Assembly: GCA_022606135.1 (NCBI GenBank)
Contig: JABYQN010000003.1
Coordinates: 806,001 to 870,000 of the forward strand
Source of the DNA: Fomes fomentarius
Taxonomy: Eukaryota; Basidiomycota; Agaricomycetes; Polyporales; Polyporaceae
Direction: 5' to 3'
DNA: 64,000 nucleotides
The notes beneath the pieces were generated by a model, which did not search any database, was not told the origin of the DNA, and saw nothing but the letters and a program-made list of their open reading frames with translations. A program made the translations under genes and the position numbers. This document shows positions 44,605 through 57,492 of this stretch, in pieces (the stretch's first letter is position 1; each line of letters starts with the position of its first letter).

Positions 44605-45348
44605 CTTGCAGAATAGTCCTAGTCTCGGTTCGTTCGATCGTCGAACGATAGATACCCTTGGAAACGACTGCTCGCCATTGAAACATCATGACATGACATC
44701 CCGCAAAGTGGAGGGGGCCATATCGAGGTTGAGAAACAGCAAGCCGACTCACGCCAGCTCGCCAATCTATATTTACAAGCACGACACAACGTACGGAAAT
44801 ACAGTAGAATAGCATACGCAGCATGACGCCCATGGCCAGTCTAACAGCGGCAGATGATTTCGAATGGGTGCATGCGGGAAACGTGTAACGTCCGACAGAT
44901 TGCGTAGATCGTCGTTCATAATCCGGATCCACAGCAGGTCACCAGAATAAGGAGAAGGTCGGTCAAATATACGAAAGACGAATATATGGGTCGATGAATA
45001 ATATGCGGTGAGGTATGTTAGCCATGAAACAAATGCGTGATGCGATGGTGGAATGTGACGAGAGCAAGGATGAGGATGAGGATGAGGACGGACAATGCGG
45101 TTGCGGGTGTGGGTGTGGGGAGGCGAGGCATGAAGAGACGGGAATTTATGTATAATGTAGGATAGAATACGATGTCTCGAAGGGTGGACATGCGCAAATA
45201 TAGAGGGCGTGCGTGGGTCCATATGCAGATAGTGACAATAGCGGAGAGCAGCATATAGGAAACATACGTGAAACACTGTGATTGCGTGGTTGACGGGAAG
45301 AACGTGAGTATATAAGAGAGGTACGGCAGAAAGAATAACTTCTATGAA
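44605..45348. other. intergenic, MITE to disordered-protein gene
   Basis: About 740 bp, partly A/G-rich on the plus strand, downstream of the minus-strand gene ending at 45349. It probably carries that gene's 3' UTR. A 167-codon minus-strand ORF at 44773-45276 is low in complexity and motif-free. Confidence 0.45.
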
Positions 45349-47663
45349 TCATGACATTCGTCTCCTGCTAAGACTAGGGGAAATTACGACACCCGTCCCC
45401 GCAACGATGCTAGCACGAGCATGTGCGTCCCAAGAGGCGCGAACGTTCTCGACCGTGAGTAATGGGGATCCGTCTGGCGTGCTGGCGTCGCTGTTGGCAA
45501 TGAGAGTCCGTAATCTGGGAGTCGCGTCGGGGCGAGACAGCTCCGCCAAATCCAAGCCTTCCAGCTTCTCTCCAACCTTGCCCGCGACGCCGGAGAGTGA
45601 GATCTCCGTGACTTCCACACCATTCTTCGCCACTGCCTTCGGACCGCCACGAATACTATTTGGTTCAAGCTCGAACGGGCTCGGGGGGACGAGCGTGGGG
45701 CTAGGCAAAGCCTCGAGCATGAGCTTCCTCCTCAGTGTCGTTGACAGAGGTGTGGTGGGCTGAGATGAATCTTCTGCCAACGAGGGTAGGATCGGATGAG
45801 AAGGAAGCACCGGTAGCGGAGCAACAGCATCCGGCTCGACAGAAAAGGGAACCATGGGGGTTTCCAACTTCTCAAACGACGTTTGAGACGCGGATACAGA
45901 TTGGACATCTGGAGGCAAGAGAGGCTGTGCTTGCGACTGTGGAGAAGGGTAAAGCACGGACAGTGGAGGTGTCTGGCCAGGCTGGGTAGAGTACGGTTGG
46001 GCGATGATGACATGTGTAAGTACATCCTGAGCTGGACGGTCAACAAGGGCCGTAACGGGTGGAAAGTAAGAGCCCAGATCCGAGTCCCTGGGCATGCGCG
46101 GGTAGCAACCGGGAGGTACGAGCTCCGCGTCCAACTTCAGGTCGTCGAGAGCGTTGTCGCTCTCGTAGTCGCATGGTGGAGATGACAATGAGCTACCCCT
46201 CGTGCTGACACTCGGAGCGTCGCTATCACCGTCCGTGTCGGTGTATGTGTCGGTTTCCGTGTCAGTGTCAGATTCGGCATTGAACGGCACCACGGGCGCG
46301 ACGGGCAGGGACAGCGAAAGGCCCGGAGGTGACATAGGCGGGGACACGTCCGAGGTGGTGCTCGTAGTGGGTGTAAGGGACTTCAGGTCTGACTCGGAGG
46401 TGGTAGATGTGAGCTGGCCAGCGTCTGGGCTCGGATCAGTACCAGTGACGGAGGACGATGAAGATGGCAACGGGGCGCCGGCCCACATTACCACCCCACT
46501 GGGGACTGGCATGCTTGATGTGTTCACACTCACGTCTTGGATCGACGATGGCGACTGGGCTTCAGGGATCGCATTCACAGGCAGGAACGTCATATTTAAT
46601 TTGCGCCTTGGCGGGGTAGGTGCGCTTGAGATGATCACTGGTATTGGTGGGGGGTCCTGCACAGGCAGTAACGGCAAAAATGAAAAGTTCGGTTTCCGAG
46701 GGGCTGTGGATGGTGGAGGCGAGGCCACGGTCGGAACAGGAGGCTCTATGCGTAGTTCCGGGGGCTCGGATGGCGGTTTGATGGTCGGACGAGTCTCGGG
46801 CGATGCGGTAGGGGTGGGTGTCTGAGGATGAGGATCCGGTGCAGCCGGGGGCTCAGACTGTGCGAGAGACTGGGGGAGAAGAGGAAGGAGACGGATGGGA
46901 ACAGCGTCGAGGTAAGGAAGAATGTCCGGGTCGATGCCGGGGCGCTGGGGCTCGGATCGATTCTTCCACTTTGAGGGAGTATGGGATGCCGTGGATGCAA
47001 ACCTGGAAATGGGGAAGGAAGGCTTGGACGATGACGGGGTGGATGCCTGGCGAAGCGGGGGAGGAGGGGGCGAGCAAGGGAGATTCACGCGGAGCTGCTT
47101 AAGCTCAAGAATGTCTCTGCAGAACGGAATTAGCTGTGTGCATCCAACGGCGGGTATATATGGCAAGAGAGGCGAGGTCGGGCCAACGCAGCGAATCGTC
47201 GGCCGGAGGCAGAGTGCGATGGAGGCGGCCGTCATGGATGACGTCGCGGCCCATCTTTGGACCTAGGGTCGGCAAGCACGGGCACATGGCACGCATCAAA
47301 ATGCTACATACTCTACGCCTTGGCCTTACGATTCGCAGCGTAGACGACGAGGGGAAGGAGGAGGCAGCAGAAGAGGAGAGCATGGACGCACTGGTACGAC
47401 AGCTTCGGCGTGACGGCTGCGGGCGAGCGGTCCCACTCATCCGCCCAAAAGACCTCTTCCAGCTCATCATCCGAACAAAACGAAACAGTCTTTCTTCCGC
47501 CACTTCCAACAGAAGAGCCGCTGTCGCTCATGATTGAAGGCGACGTACGGCCAGAGGTGCACGGGCTGGAGGCAACACTACGTTCTGGGGTGATCGGCGG
47601 GGTGACCTTGAGACAGCTCTTCAAAGCCGCTCGTGTGCGCATCTGCATAGTGTCTTCAGCCAT
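45349..47663 (-). CDS. large disordered protein with SCLK/TVSF N-terminal motifs
   Basis: Unrecognised 679-residue protein. Minus-strand exons 47392-47663 and 45349-47116; the join (KLSYQ|DILELKQLR) keeps frame. The N-terminus has RAALKSCLKVTPP (SCLK 16-19) and GRKTVSFCSDDELEEVFWAD with an RVxF-type K-T-V-S-F at 58-62, then WDRSP and KLSYQDILELKQLR. This layout resembles the small SILK/RVxF gene in the palindrome and suggests a phosphatase-docking or similar adaptor. The remainder is Pro/Ser/Thr-rich and low in complexity (PNFSFLPLLP, LNMTFLPVNA, YFPPVTALVD). A longer ORF start at 47235 was rejected because it reads into the 275-bp intron. Function unknown. Confidence 0.6.
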
Positions 47664-50659
47664 GTCGAAGCAGAGGGGGCTCGCCGTGAACAGCGCTTGT
47701 ACGCGTCACGCGACGGAGGAGGAGGAGGGAGCGGAGGAAGAGGGACCTGGTGGGAGCGTTGGGAGGTGTTATGAGCGGTGCATCCAGGGTGCATCGAGGA
47801 GGGCAAGGTGAACAGGACAGGAACAACGATTGGACGCCTCCTTCAAGCGTTCGACAGCCCTCCAGTCCGGAAAAATGTAGATTCCCACACGTGATTCGTG
47901 TATTTGCGGAACGGAACTCCACCTGAACAGTCGGCTCGCTGCTCCGATTGGCTAACTTCACGCCCTCATAGATGGTGTGCACAGCTGCCCGCCTTTAGCC
48001 CGCGTTGGTCGCCACCAATGCAATCCGCCCAGCTGGGTCTTACGCTGTCTTACGGCCAAGTAAATCTCGTTCAAGTTCCCAGTCTAGCCTTGTTCTGTGT
48101 TCTTCGCCCTGACGTACATGTCTTGTGGCTTGCACACACCGCATACCACGCTTCCGCACACAATCAGTCCGGTGACTGCAGGAAGACGTACATAACGCTC
48201 GTCTGCCGCGCCCTCCCCACGCAACACCCATTTGCTCCGACCGACAAACATTTCCTCCCTCGCCACGAACGAAGCGGCGGGGTCTTCATCATCCGCAACT
48301 CTCAGTACGTACCTGTACGTACTGGCCTCACTCTTCGTCTTTCCCCACATCCTCATGAACCAGAAGAGAGTCGATCTCAGGCACGATAAATCTCGGGCCG
48401 GTCCGTTCAGCATGCATGTCTGTCCGGGCGTAGCAGTACCTTCTCCTCGCGCCTTGGCCGTGCTCAGATGTGTTCGAACGGCTCGTTGGCGAACAGTATT
48501 TGTGAATCCGACTCCAGAGCGTTCCATAAACCTCTCTCTGGACAACGCCTACCGCGCGGTTCGCGCGTTTCTGGATCTGGACGTCTCTCTCCATGCATGC
48601 CAGTCGCGCATACCGCACGAAGTCCATGCCAGCTTGCTCCCACCATAACGAACACCGTCGACGCCATTCCGGATACCGCCGCCAGCGTTGGTTTGAGCGT
48701 GCAGCTTGACTGACAGGATCGCGCCGACCACGCCTCCAATAACTCAAAGCACTCATCGCTATACTCCGCTATGTACCGCGTAGGAGCCCGATGCAGCCCG
48801 CCAAGCACCTCACTACCCTCTCAGCAAGGCTGGGTTTACCAATCGCTGACATCTATCAAGGTTTCCCTATCGACAGCTCCACGGATGGTTACATACGCCG
48901 GAGGCTGGCGGGGCAAGTGGACAACCTCTTCGGGTATAGGACTATCGGATTTGCTCTCGGCCTCGGTGCTCATCGCTCATTGATGGCCTATTCAACGCCG
49001 CTGCACTGTATGCACACAGGGCGCGGAGGATTCGTGTGTCGCGCGGTGGCGCAGCCGTCTGCGCACTGCTCGCCGTCTCGGGTTGCCAGGATTCGCTGCT
49101 AGTTCGCCCGTCATCCTGCCTGTCGATGGATTCACGGTCTCAGGCGTCCTGACCCTGCGTATCGCCTGTCAGCTCGCGGACTGGCTCACGCTCAAGCTGG
49201 GGCTTCCAACGGCAGATAGCATGAGAAGCCTGGTCCAGGAATGGCTCTGTCTTCGGTGCGTTCTCGTCTCTGTTCAACCTTTATTTTGACTTCAGACCCT
49301 AGTGCCTAGCTATTCTTGACGGCGCTGCGGCTCTGAATAAGCCAGGAGCGCTTTCCCGGACAGAGTTCCAATGTTAGCCACGCCAGTCCATGGAGCCTGA
49401 CCCCGTGAAGCTCCGCGTTCCATACCTGCCAGTACGTGTCCTGTTGACAGCTCTCCGCCAGTCGATGCACGCTCTGCATATTGTGGGATTCCATTCCCAT
49501 TCGAGCTCACCGCGAATCCATTACTTATCACAGGCTTCAGCGAGCGTTCCGAACTCGGACTTTGGAGCACCGGAGGGACGGGTGTTCAGCGACTCTCTCC
49601 AACCTTTGTCATTACAGCTTCTATCGATCGCGCGTCCACTACGTCATCGTGCGGCAGGCAGAGCACCGTTCCCTGCATATAATCTATCAACAGCAGACTG
49701 CTGGTAAAATAGCCAGCCGTCGCGAGAGCGACTGAACGATGAAGGTCTACTGCGGGTGCATGCCTAGATGTGCGCCTGTGGCCACGAACTGTGAATACCC
49801 GCCGCACGCCGCAAGCCGCGGACGTGTGCATTGAGACACAATCTACGCTCTTGTGCTTCAATGTTGGGGCATGTACCCTATTTCTACACACCTATCGCTG
49901 ATTACAGGGCTGCGCGCGGGGTCGTCAAGACCGTCCCGGATGCACTGAAGAGTTCATCCGATTTCCTTATAAGATGTCTATCCATCTATCGACTAATATA
50001 TACGAAGGACCGCTCCGCGGTAGCATCATGCTGCCCCCATATAGTGCCTCACGACTCATTGGGAGGATGGCGCGACCGAGTCACAGCCGGGAAGGAGGTA
50101 TCTGAGATATTGAGGACTGATTCACTAGGATTAGGAGAGCCCTCCACCCATGCGTCATTCACGGCCATGACGTCGTCCAGCGCGTTTGCGGTGTTGAGGT
50201 GCTGTTACATACTAGTGCCGAGCGGCCTGGTGCAGAGTAGCACGGTGAATGCTCTAGATGTTATTGCAGGAGATAGGATGCATCCGCACTGGTCCTCTAT
50301 ATCGACTACACTTACTAGGACCGCCCCTTGGAATTCGTACCTTGGTAGTCATGTGGATCATGTTCACGCCTGTCGACGCGACCGCAACCGCAAGCTGCCA
50401 CGGAGAAGGGCGTCAAGGACCGGGAGTTGCGAGTTGCGAGTTGAAACTTTGGAAGATCTGTACATACTGGTGCAACTGACACGCGGTAAGTTCTGGAGCT
50501 CTGGAGTCTCGTCGTGGCGTACGGTAGTTACAAGCGCCACATAGTGGACATGTCCGTCCTCAATCAAGGAGCTTCCTGTCAAAATGTCTACGCATGGGTA
50601 TATATTGTTTCTATGCGTATGTGTACAGGTGGGTGCAATTCAGTTCTTTTAGTGTGTCG
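47664..50659. other. 3 kb without a supported gene
   Basis: Contains the promoter of the 45349-47663 gene at its left end. Plus-strand fragments at 48,791-49,102 (LPIADIYQGFPIDSST) and 49,083-49,289 look protein-like but have no recognised family and no coherent splice chain. A 237-codon plus-strand ORF at 49831-50544 is long for chance but motif-free and lacks introns. Nothing here is called as a gene. Confidence 0.4.
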
Positions 50660-51371
50660 TCGTAGCCCTTCAATGAGCACGAGGATTGGTTTGAAACCTG
50701 CTGAAATGTATGTCCTCGCGAGGTGGGTCTCCGACAACATCAATAAATACTGTTCATGCGCGTCTGCTCAGAATCAATCATTTCACCTGCACTGCGAATA
50801 CAAGCACGAGTCAACGACATCATGACAATATATTGCACTACACCTCACTCACGAGCTCAGCTCACTCACCAATTTGCGATAAAGCTAAAATTCGTGACAC
50901 TGCATCAGTCCTTCAGGCACTTCTCGACCTGCCTCGGTCACCTCGAACATGTCCAGACTGGCAGACCCGTTGATGTATTCGAGTGCTAACACCCATGCCT
51001 GCTCCTCCCAGGGCATTTGAACCTAGAGATTTAAGTAGTAAGTTGTCATCTTTTTTACGCATACAGACACGCATAAGTCATGTAGAACGCACCTCGAAGA
51101 CACCATACATGTACGGGACAGTCAGGCCCTGGAACTCGAGAAGAGCATCGTAGGCAGCGACAGCGCGCCTGGCGATGGTGAATGGATGCTCATATTCATA
51201 GTGTGCGAGCCGCATGAGCCCATCTTTGTCCATGGGAATCCTAGGTATCTCTGCGTCACGGTGGGAGGACTTGTGTTTTCTCATGATCAGTGACGTCGCA
51301 CTCTTGTGCTTGCGGTTCCGCCAACCAGACCTGTGCTTTGCGGTAACGCCAGTTTGCAAGGGTACCTTCAA
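50660..51371 (-). pseudogene. decayed fungal protein-kinase-like gene fragment
   Basis: The minus strand shows pieces typical of Agaricomycete kinase-like proteins: ARRAVAAYDALLEFQGLTVP and YMYGVFE (51,090-51,200), then after a plausible intron QMPWEEQAWVLALEYINGSA (50,930-51,010). Farther down are VSRILALSQI and LILSRRA-stop-TVFIDV, which recall the catalytic HGD..N.LLS region. The last part has in-frame stops near 50,780-50,830 and the first exon lacks a start. The expected glycine-rich loop and His-Gly-Asp are not seen. A relic is more likely than a working gene; the boundaries are approximate. Confidence 0.45.
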
Positions 51372-51449
51372 GACATATGTCGTGTCTATGCCAAAGGGAA
51401 GCAGAGGGATAGCATGCGCGCGCCGGCTCGGGACCTCGGGTTCACCAAG

Positions 51450-52254
51450 GTGAGGTTCGTGGGGTATTCCTTCTTCAGAGGTCTGGTTTTCCTTGCTCTT
51501 CCGCTCATATTCAGATCTTGACTCAAAACAAATAATTTGGCGTCTGGCCGTGTACGCACCACCGGCGCTTCTCCACCGAATACATCATCCGGGGTCCGTC
51601 ACGCGTCATGACCAGGGCGCGCGTCCCCTCGGCCTACAATGCGCAGTACATCGATGAGCTCAGACATATGCTCTTCGCTCACAGGTTGGGAGCAATCGTC
51701 TACTAGGTGCATCCTCTTCCATCACAGTCTAACGTGCCCACTTCCCTCAACGTCTGACTCAGACGAGTCTACCAGATGCCCGGCGTAATTATTCACAAAT
51801 CCACTGCTGGCACTCGGTGAGTGGATCTGTCTGTTTCTGGAGTGGCCAGTTAGTAATGCTCCGAATGCCACCCGTTTCATCGGGATATATAGCTACACAG
51901 TAAGCCACTCAAAATGAAAACGCATCCTAATGTAGCCTTCATTCAGACCGCAATAGGAAGTTCACGGCGACTCTGCGCCTAGTCGGAGTCTGTCCTTCAG
52001 GGATGTGTTGTGATATATGCCGCTCACTCGATACGAACCTCTCCTCCCCCCACGTGAAACACAAGTCGAGGATGCTGACACATCATGCATGGGTGGTTCA
52101 AGTACGAGGTTTCTCCGACAACTCGGGGATCGGAGTCTTAGTCTCTGTTTCAAACCAGGGATATAAACTTCCTCTGTCATTTCGCAGGGTCAAAGCTGCC
52201 CCAAACATCTGTGGATCTGAGAGTTCCACGGACACCAAGTAGTATCCATCCGCA
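51450..52254. other. intergenic before the NADP reductase
   Basis: About 0.8 kb. A short plus-strand stretch at 51,565-51,690 (TEYIIRGPSRVMTRARVPSA) looks coding but is isolated and unrecognised. The rest should be the reductase promoter. Confidence 0.4.
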
Positions 52255-53972
52255 ATGGGCCCAGTCAGGAACGGACGCTTGCTGTTCAACGAGATTGCCA
52301 TCGACGGTAAGTGTATCCGTGCACAAGTCTCCACCAGTAGGAGGCGTATCCAAGCTCACCTCCTTTCTCATATAGGGAATATCGTGCCCGGGAAGACCAC
52401 GGTCTACGACGATTCTCAGACCATCGATCTCGACACCGTCCCGCTTGGCGGCGGCTTCCTCCTCAAAGTCCTCGTCCTCTCTGTCGACCCCGGCCCCACT
52501 GTGTTGCGACTGCTCCCTTGGGTCGTGCACCATGTGCGTACTGCCTGAAGAGCCGTTCGATGCAAACGTAACGCACTGTCTTACAACAACGTTGACCCTG
52601 CCTACAGCCAATGGGACCGTTCAAGGCTGGCCAGCCGTGAGTATCCCCAATACCTGCACTGTGATCATGCTAGGATGCACTCAACGAGCACACTTCGAAT
52701 AGTATTGATAACCTGGGCGTCGGTGTCGTATTGCGCTCCGAGAACCCCGACGTGAAAGCAGGCGACCACCTGTGCGGGCTCATTCGTACGTGCGCGGAAC
52801 TGCGGTTCTACCTTACATGCGCGACGCGCAGAAAGGCTGATGCTTCGACGACCCTATACAGCCTTCGAGCAGTATACGATCCAGAAGGATGCAAAGGCAT
52901 ATCGTAAGGTCGAAAGGAAGCCTAACGTGCCGTGGTCCGCGTACGTCGGGGTCGCTGGCATGCCTGGTGCGCATATTCTGTCTGCACGAGCGCGATGGGT
53001 TGTGAAGGTGGCTGACGGATTGCGCAGGGGAGACTGCGTTCTATGGGTGGAAGGAGTATGCCAACCCCCAGAAGGTATCGCGCCGTGTCTTGTCATCTAC
53101 AGTGAAAAGGAACGCACTGATGGCGGTGTCTTAGGGTGATGTGGTTTTCGTCAGTGCTGCAGCTGGTACGTACGCTATACAGGACCGTCATCATCGCTAT
53201 CATAGATGAAGCTGACTTGTTTGTTCCACATAGGTCCAGTGGGGGCGTAAGTCGAATACGCCTTTGACTCAAGTTCACTCTGCTCACCACCGTCACTACG
53301 ACAGTACCGTCGTGCAGATCGCGAAAGCCGAAGGCTATAAAGTAATCGCCTCTGCAGGATCTGACGACAAGGTCAAATGGATATCCTCTATAGGCGCAGA
53401 CGTCGCCTTCAACTACAAGGAGACTGATACTCACGAAGTTCTCAAGGAAGAGGGTCCGATAAACATGTGCGTGATGTTCCGCGACATTGCCTCCCCTAGA
53501 GGCTAGGCGTGTCGCTCACTAGATACGGTCCTTGATGCATACAGCTACTGGGACAACGTTGGTGGCAAGACACTCGAAGCCGCGCTGGGTAACGCTGCGC
53601 GGGGCGCACGCTTCATCGTGAGTACCGCACCTCTAGATCTTCCCTGGACCATCTCGTTAGGGCTAGCGACTGACCCTTGGCAAATTATGGTAGGAATGCG
53701 GCATGGTCTCAGAAGTCAGTTCCCCGCACCCAATCAAAAGCCTTCTCAACATCGTCGCGCGTGAAGTGCGCATCCAGGGCTTCCTCGTGTACAGCCTGCG
53801 CGACAAGTACGTCGACGAGTTCCACTCAAACTTCGTCTCGCGCATCTCGAAGGGCGAGATCCAATACAAGGAGCACATCGTGCGCGGGCTCGAGAATGGC
53901 GGGCAGGCGATCGTCGACGTCCATACCGGGAAGAACTTTGGGAAGGCTGTCGTGGTCGTTGCTGATGACTGA
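52255..53972 (+). CDS. NADP-dependent medium-chain reductase (PTGR/LTB4DH-like)
   Basis: Zinc-independent medium-chain dehydrogenase/reductase, 353 residues, reducing alkenal/enone-type double bonds in relatives such as prostaglandin reductases and plant AERs. Eleven exons: 52255-52306, 52376-52533, 52608-52636, 52703-52785, 52832-52966, 53028-53074, 53135-53165, 53234-53246 (13 nt), 53305-53466, 53545-53617, 53694-53972; every join keeps frame. Seen: LLKVLVLSVDP, IDNLGVGVVLRSENPDVKAG, KPNVPWSAYVGVAGMPG, TAFYGWKEYANPQKGDVVFV, nucleotide loop AAAGPVGATVVQIAKAEG (about 176-193), YWDNVGG, and C-terminal GKAVVVVADD. The usual YMRxRM loop after SVDP is missing and replaced by an odd stretch from exon 2, so that region may be mis-modelled or diverged. 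Confidence 0.85.
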
Positions 53973-56900
53973 ACACATCTATTTGTATCTTTATAGACCA
54001 CATATTAGCTTGCTCCTCGGACATGATGTACAACCAAGTGATACCTCGCGTTCTATCACTTGACCTCCGACCCTCTGTTCACGCACAACAGAACATAATC
54101 GGACACATCGCACCCGAGAGCTTGTCTTGCGGAGCGCTGAGGCCTTAATGCCTCTTTCGGATGCTTAAAGTTCCTATCTGGCACCATGGGCGCGGCCCGA
54201 GCGCAGTGACGGGGTAGTCGTAATCCCGGCTGGTTCCAAGAATGCTATCAATTCCTGATATCAGTGTGCTACCGTCCAAGTGTAGCGCTTCTCACTGGCA
54301 AGTAGTATGATCACCGGTCCGCACTCGATACAGTCATACAGTATCCGCCATAACGTTCCGAGTCTTACACACTAGCGCACCCATGGCCATTGAATGTACG
54401 CTCTCGTTCGCAGTCATTCCGAGTTACCGTCTTCTTGCCTTCGTCCGACTCGGAGAACTTTGACTAGACTCTGGCTTCGCCTTCGCAGAGCCCGCCGACA
54501 CCGAGCCCGACGACCACAGCAATCGACGGCCACCGAATAGACCATACTGATAGTCATTTAGAAGCCGAATGCGCAAGCAATTGCCACTGCCCGAATTTCT
54601 CTTAGGTTGGGAGCTCGATGGTAGCCCGAAAGTCCGCGACCCGGAAGCTCGAGAGTATGACAGCTTGATGTGGGCGCGGTAGCTCGAATGGTCGAGCTGC
54701 GCTCTGAGTCTGAGCCTGGTGGGTGCCCGAATGATTGATGGTCGCGCCTTGCCTTTGGAGGCCTGAGGCCTCATCCCGAGAATCAGATACTCTGGGCGAG
54801 AAGTATTAGCAGCGCCGCCGATGGGCGTGACCCATCGGACTATTCTTGCTCGCTTCTCGAATCGAGAAGTTCGAAGAGCCGCCTAGTCGCCGGATTCAAT
54901 TTCCTGCGGTGGCAATTGGTGCCACTCGGCCTGCGTACGTGTCGGCGCTGTAGGCGAACTTGAACCCGACTCATGAGACTCCGTGTTCAGACTCTCACCA
55001 GACTTGCCTCGTTGTACGTATGGCCAGACGCCATGCACCCTCGGAGAGTTCCTCGCCGGCATTGCGTGGCATTGGGCACAGATTCAGCTCGGCCGCGCTC
55101 GGCGTCTGTACGGTGGCCCTGTGTTGTGCACTGCGCACGCGGACTCGGAGCTCGATGTAACTTACCATATCTGGAGACAGGAGACTGGAGACTGGAGTGT
55201 CAATGCAACCGTCAAGTTCTCGGACTAGTCGCAACCAACTCGGCCGCTTTCTGCAGGTACTTCGCTCGACCCCTATTCTCTGTCGTCCACCTTCCCCTCC
55301 TGGGGCCACGATACAACTCTCATCTGGCCAGAAGCATCGTGAAGACCGGACTTGGCGTCGCGGCCTTGGCTACCCCAACTGTTCACCACATCAGAAAGCT
55401 TGTCCTCGATGGTGACTCGGAGCTACCTTGACACATCTGTGATACAGGGCCACTGGCACCCGCCGTGGGGACGTATGCCTGTATTGTCGTGACTCGTCGC
55501 TCCGCCGGGTGCGCACGTACAAGGGGACATGTGGGTCCAACTCGGCGCGAACCTTGTCCATCCGTACCTGTCCGGACATACAATGTGCGTAAGCGGGTCT
55601 GCGACGATGTCACACGTCCGCAGTAGTATCAGGGGTTTGCGGATGCGGGGCGAGATCTCATAGGCAGATCTACGCTGAATACTATTCTCAGAACTCTCAG
55701 TGCTCCATCCGGCGTCGTGGTTGTAACCTGTTGTCGCTACGCGTCGGTATACATTCGCATCAATATCTCTCAAACACACCCGCCTAGCCACCGGTATCCA
55801 ATATCCCATGTACTCATCGCGGTACATGCCCGTATGTCGGAGCCGAAGGATCGCGGTGCTACTAGTGAGATGGATCCTGCTTGTAATATCCAAGTCGACG
55901 TGGTACTCGGGAATCGCACAGCAATACAGCAACGGCACTCCACCGATTCGCGTCCTTCAAGGCATGGTACTTGGACAAACAATATGGAAACCTCGGGCAA
56001 GGGCTCGGCCTCGCATCGCGCACCGCACCTCGCGCCTCGCGACGATTTCCCGCAGAATTTTTACATTCCACACTCCCCTATCCGAGTCGTTGCTTATAGC
56101 CGTCCTTGTATTCTGGTCCTGAAGCGCGCCCAGCGATGTTGCTGTGCACGCCAGTAGGCGCACTCGCCGGAGCACCCCGTGGGTTGCCATTCACTGCCGC
56201 TTGAAGCTTGAAGACTAGTACTCGAGACAGGCGACATAGTCGCGGAGTTTCATGCGTGGGCGGATAGCAGGCAGTGGCGGAGAAGCTCGGGAATATACGG
56301 GTACGGACCGCAGGCTCTCATTCTTGCTGTGTGGATTCGATAACGTTGTGCCGTAAAACGTACGGCAACGTAGCTGGCGTCCATGCGCCGCGGATGTTCG
56401 GATTCCTTAAGTGGGGCGAACACCGCTGCGGCGTTCAAGGTAAGGTTTGACAGAATCCGCATAAGCACGGATCACTTGACATGTAGCAGTACGTCGATGG
56501 CGCAGAACATACCATCGAACTCCTCGAGGCTGCGGAGTCACAGTGCTTGCTCTCACATGAAAAAGGCATCCGCGTACACAGGAATAGTAAGGTTTAAGGT
56601 TTTCTTCGTATTCGACTACTACGCCGACAACAATTACAGCGACCAAGTCCGAGAAGTACATTATGTACAGCGCCGCCACTGCCACGGCTATTGTAAGAAG
56701 GAAGCGAGATTGGTGCAAATGCAAAGCAGATAGTGATCGGAGGAAATTTGGATGAATCCAACATATTGAGATGTTCAAAATGAAGACCACTCTACACGAG
56801 AGTGCGCCAACAATTGCAAGTGCAGGTATGGGTGCAGGGGAAACAAGGAGTGTGCGTATACGGTAGACGTATTAAGATCGATCTAGAGCACGACGATAGA

Positions 56901-57492
56901 AGCGAGCAGGCAGATGGAGCGGTCGAGTGCAGTAAGATATAGGTACAATGCGAATTGTAGATCAAAATCGGTCCGAGCAAGACCTGCGTAATGTGAAATG
57001 GTGAACAGTGAAAGTTGAATGCAGGTACTGATACTGTGTGTAATGGAGATGGTGCCATGTGCTTGTGCAAGAGACGAGAAGTGGGAAGAGAACGGCTCCG
57101 GTGCGGCAGTGGGAATAGGACGTCCAGCGCCCCGAAACCGATTAAGCAGTGGAAGTTATGATAGTGGGAGGCGACGTGGGACGCAATAAGCCGCGCGAGT
57201 GTCGTAGCCAGAGGGCCAGAACAAAAAATGGAAGACGAGCGAGCGTGTTCGCAGAAGCGCGCTGTATGTGTCCAGTCGGGGTTCCCAAGAAAACCGATCA
57301 TCGTATTGATACAGTGGGGCTCACGTCCGTGCGGCGCATAGTCGTCGTCGGCGGCGTGTCGTCAAGGTGGTAATACAGCGGGGGTATATCGTGTCCCGTA
57401 AGAGGCGACATGAGGTGGGAGTGGTGTGGTGCGGATAGCGTCAGACGCGCACAGATACCTCGCGAATGGTGAGATGGTAGAGGCGCGCCGGC
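53973..57492. other. 3.5 kb without a supported gene
   Basis: Many short overlapping frames on both strands, none with motifs. Short local repeats occur, for example GGAGACAGGAGACTGGAGAC at about 55,180 and CGGAGCT-rich stretches around 54,600-55,420. It may be old transposon debris, but no inverted or long terminal repeats were identified. Confidence 0.4.

Noticed and set aside
45349..47235. Start of the disordered-protein gene at 47235 as one long ORF
   Set aside because: The first 40 codons would come from the intron. Splicing 47392 to 47116 joins it instead to the SCLK/TVSF exon in frame and gives the coherent KLSYQDILELKQLR.
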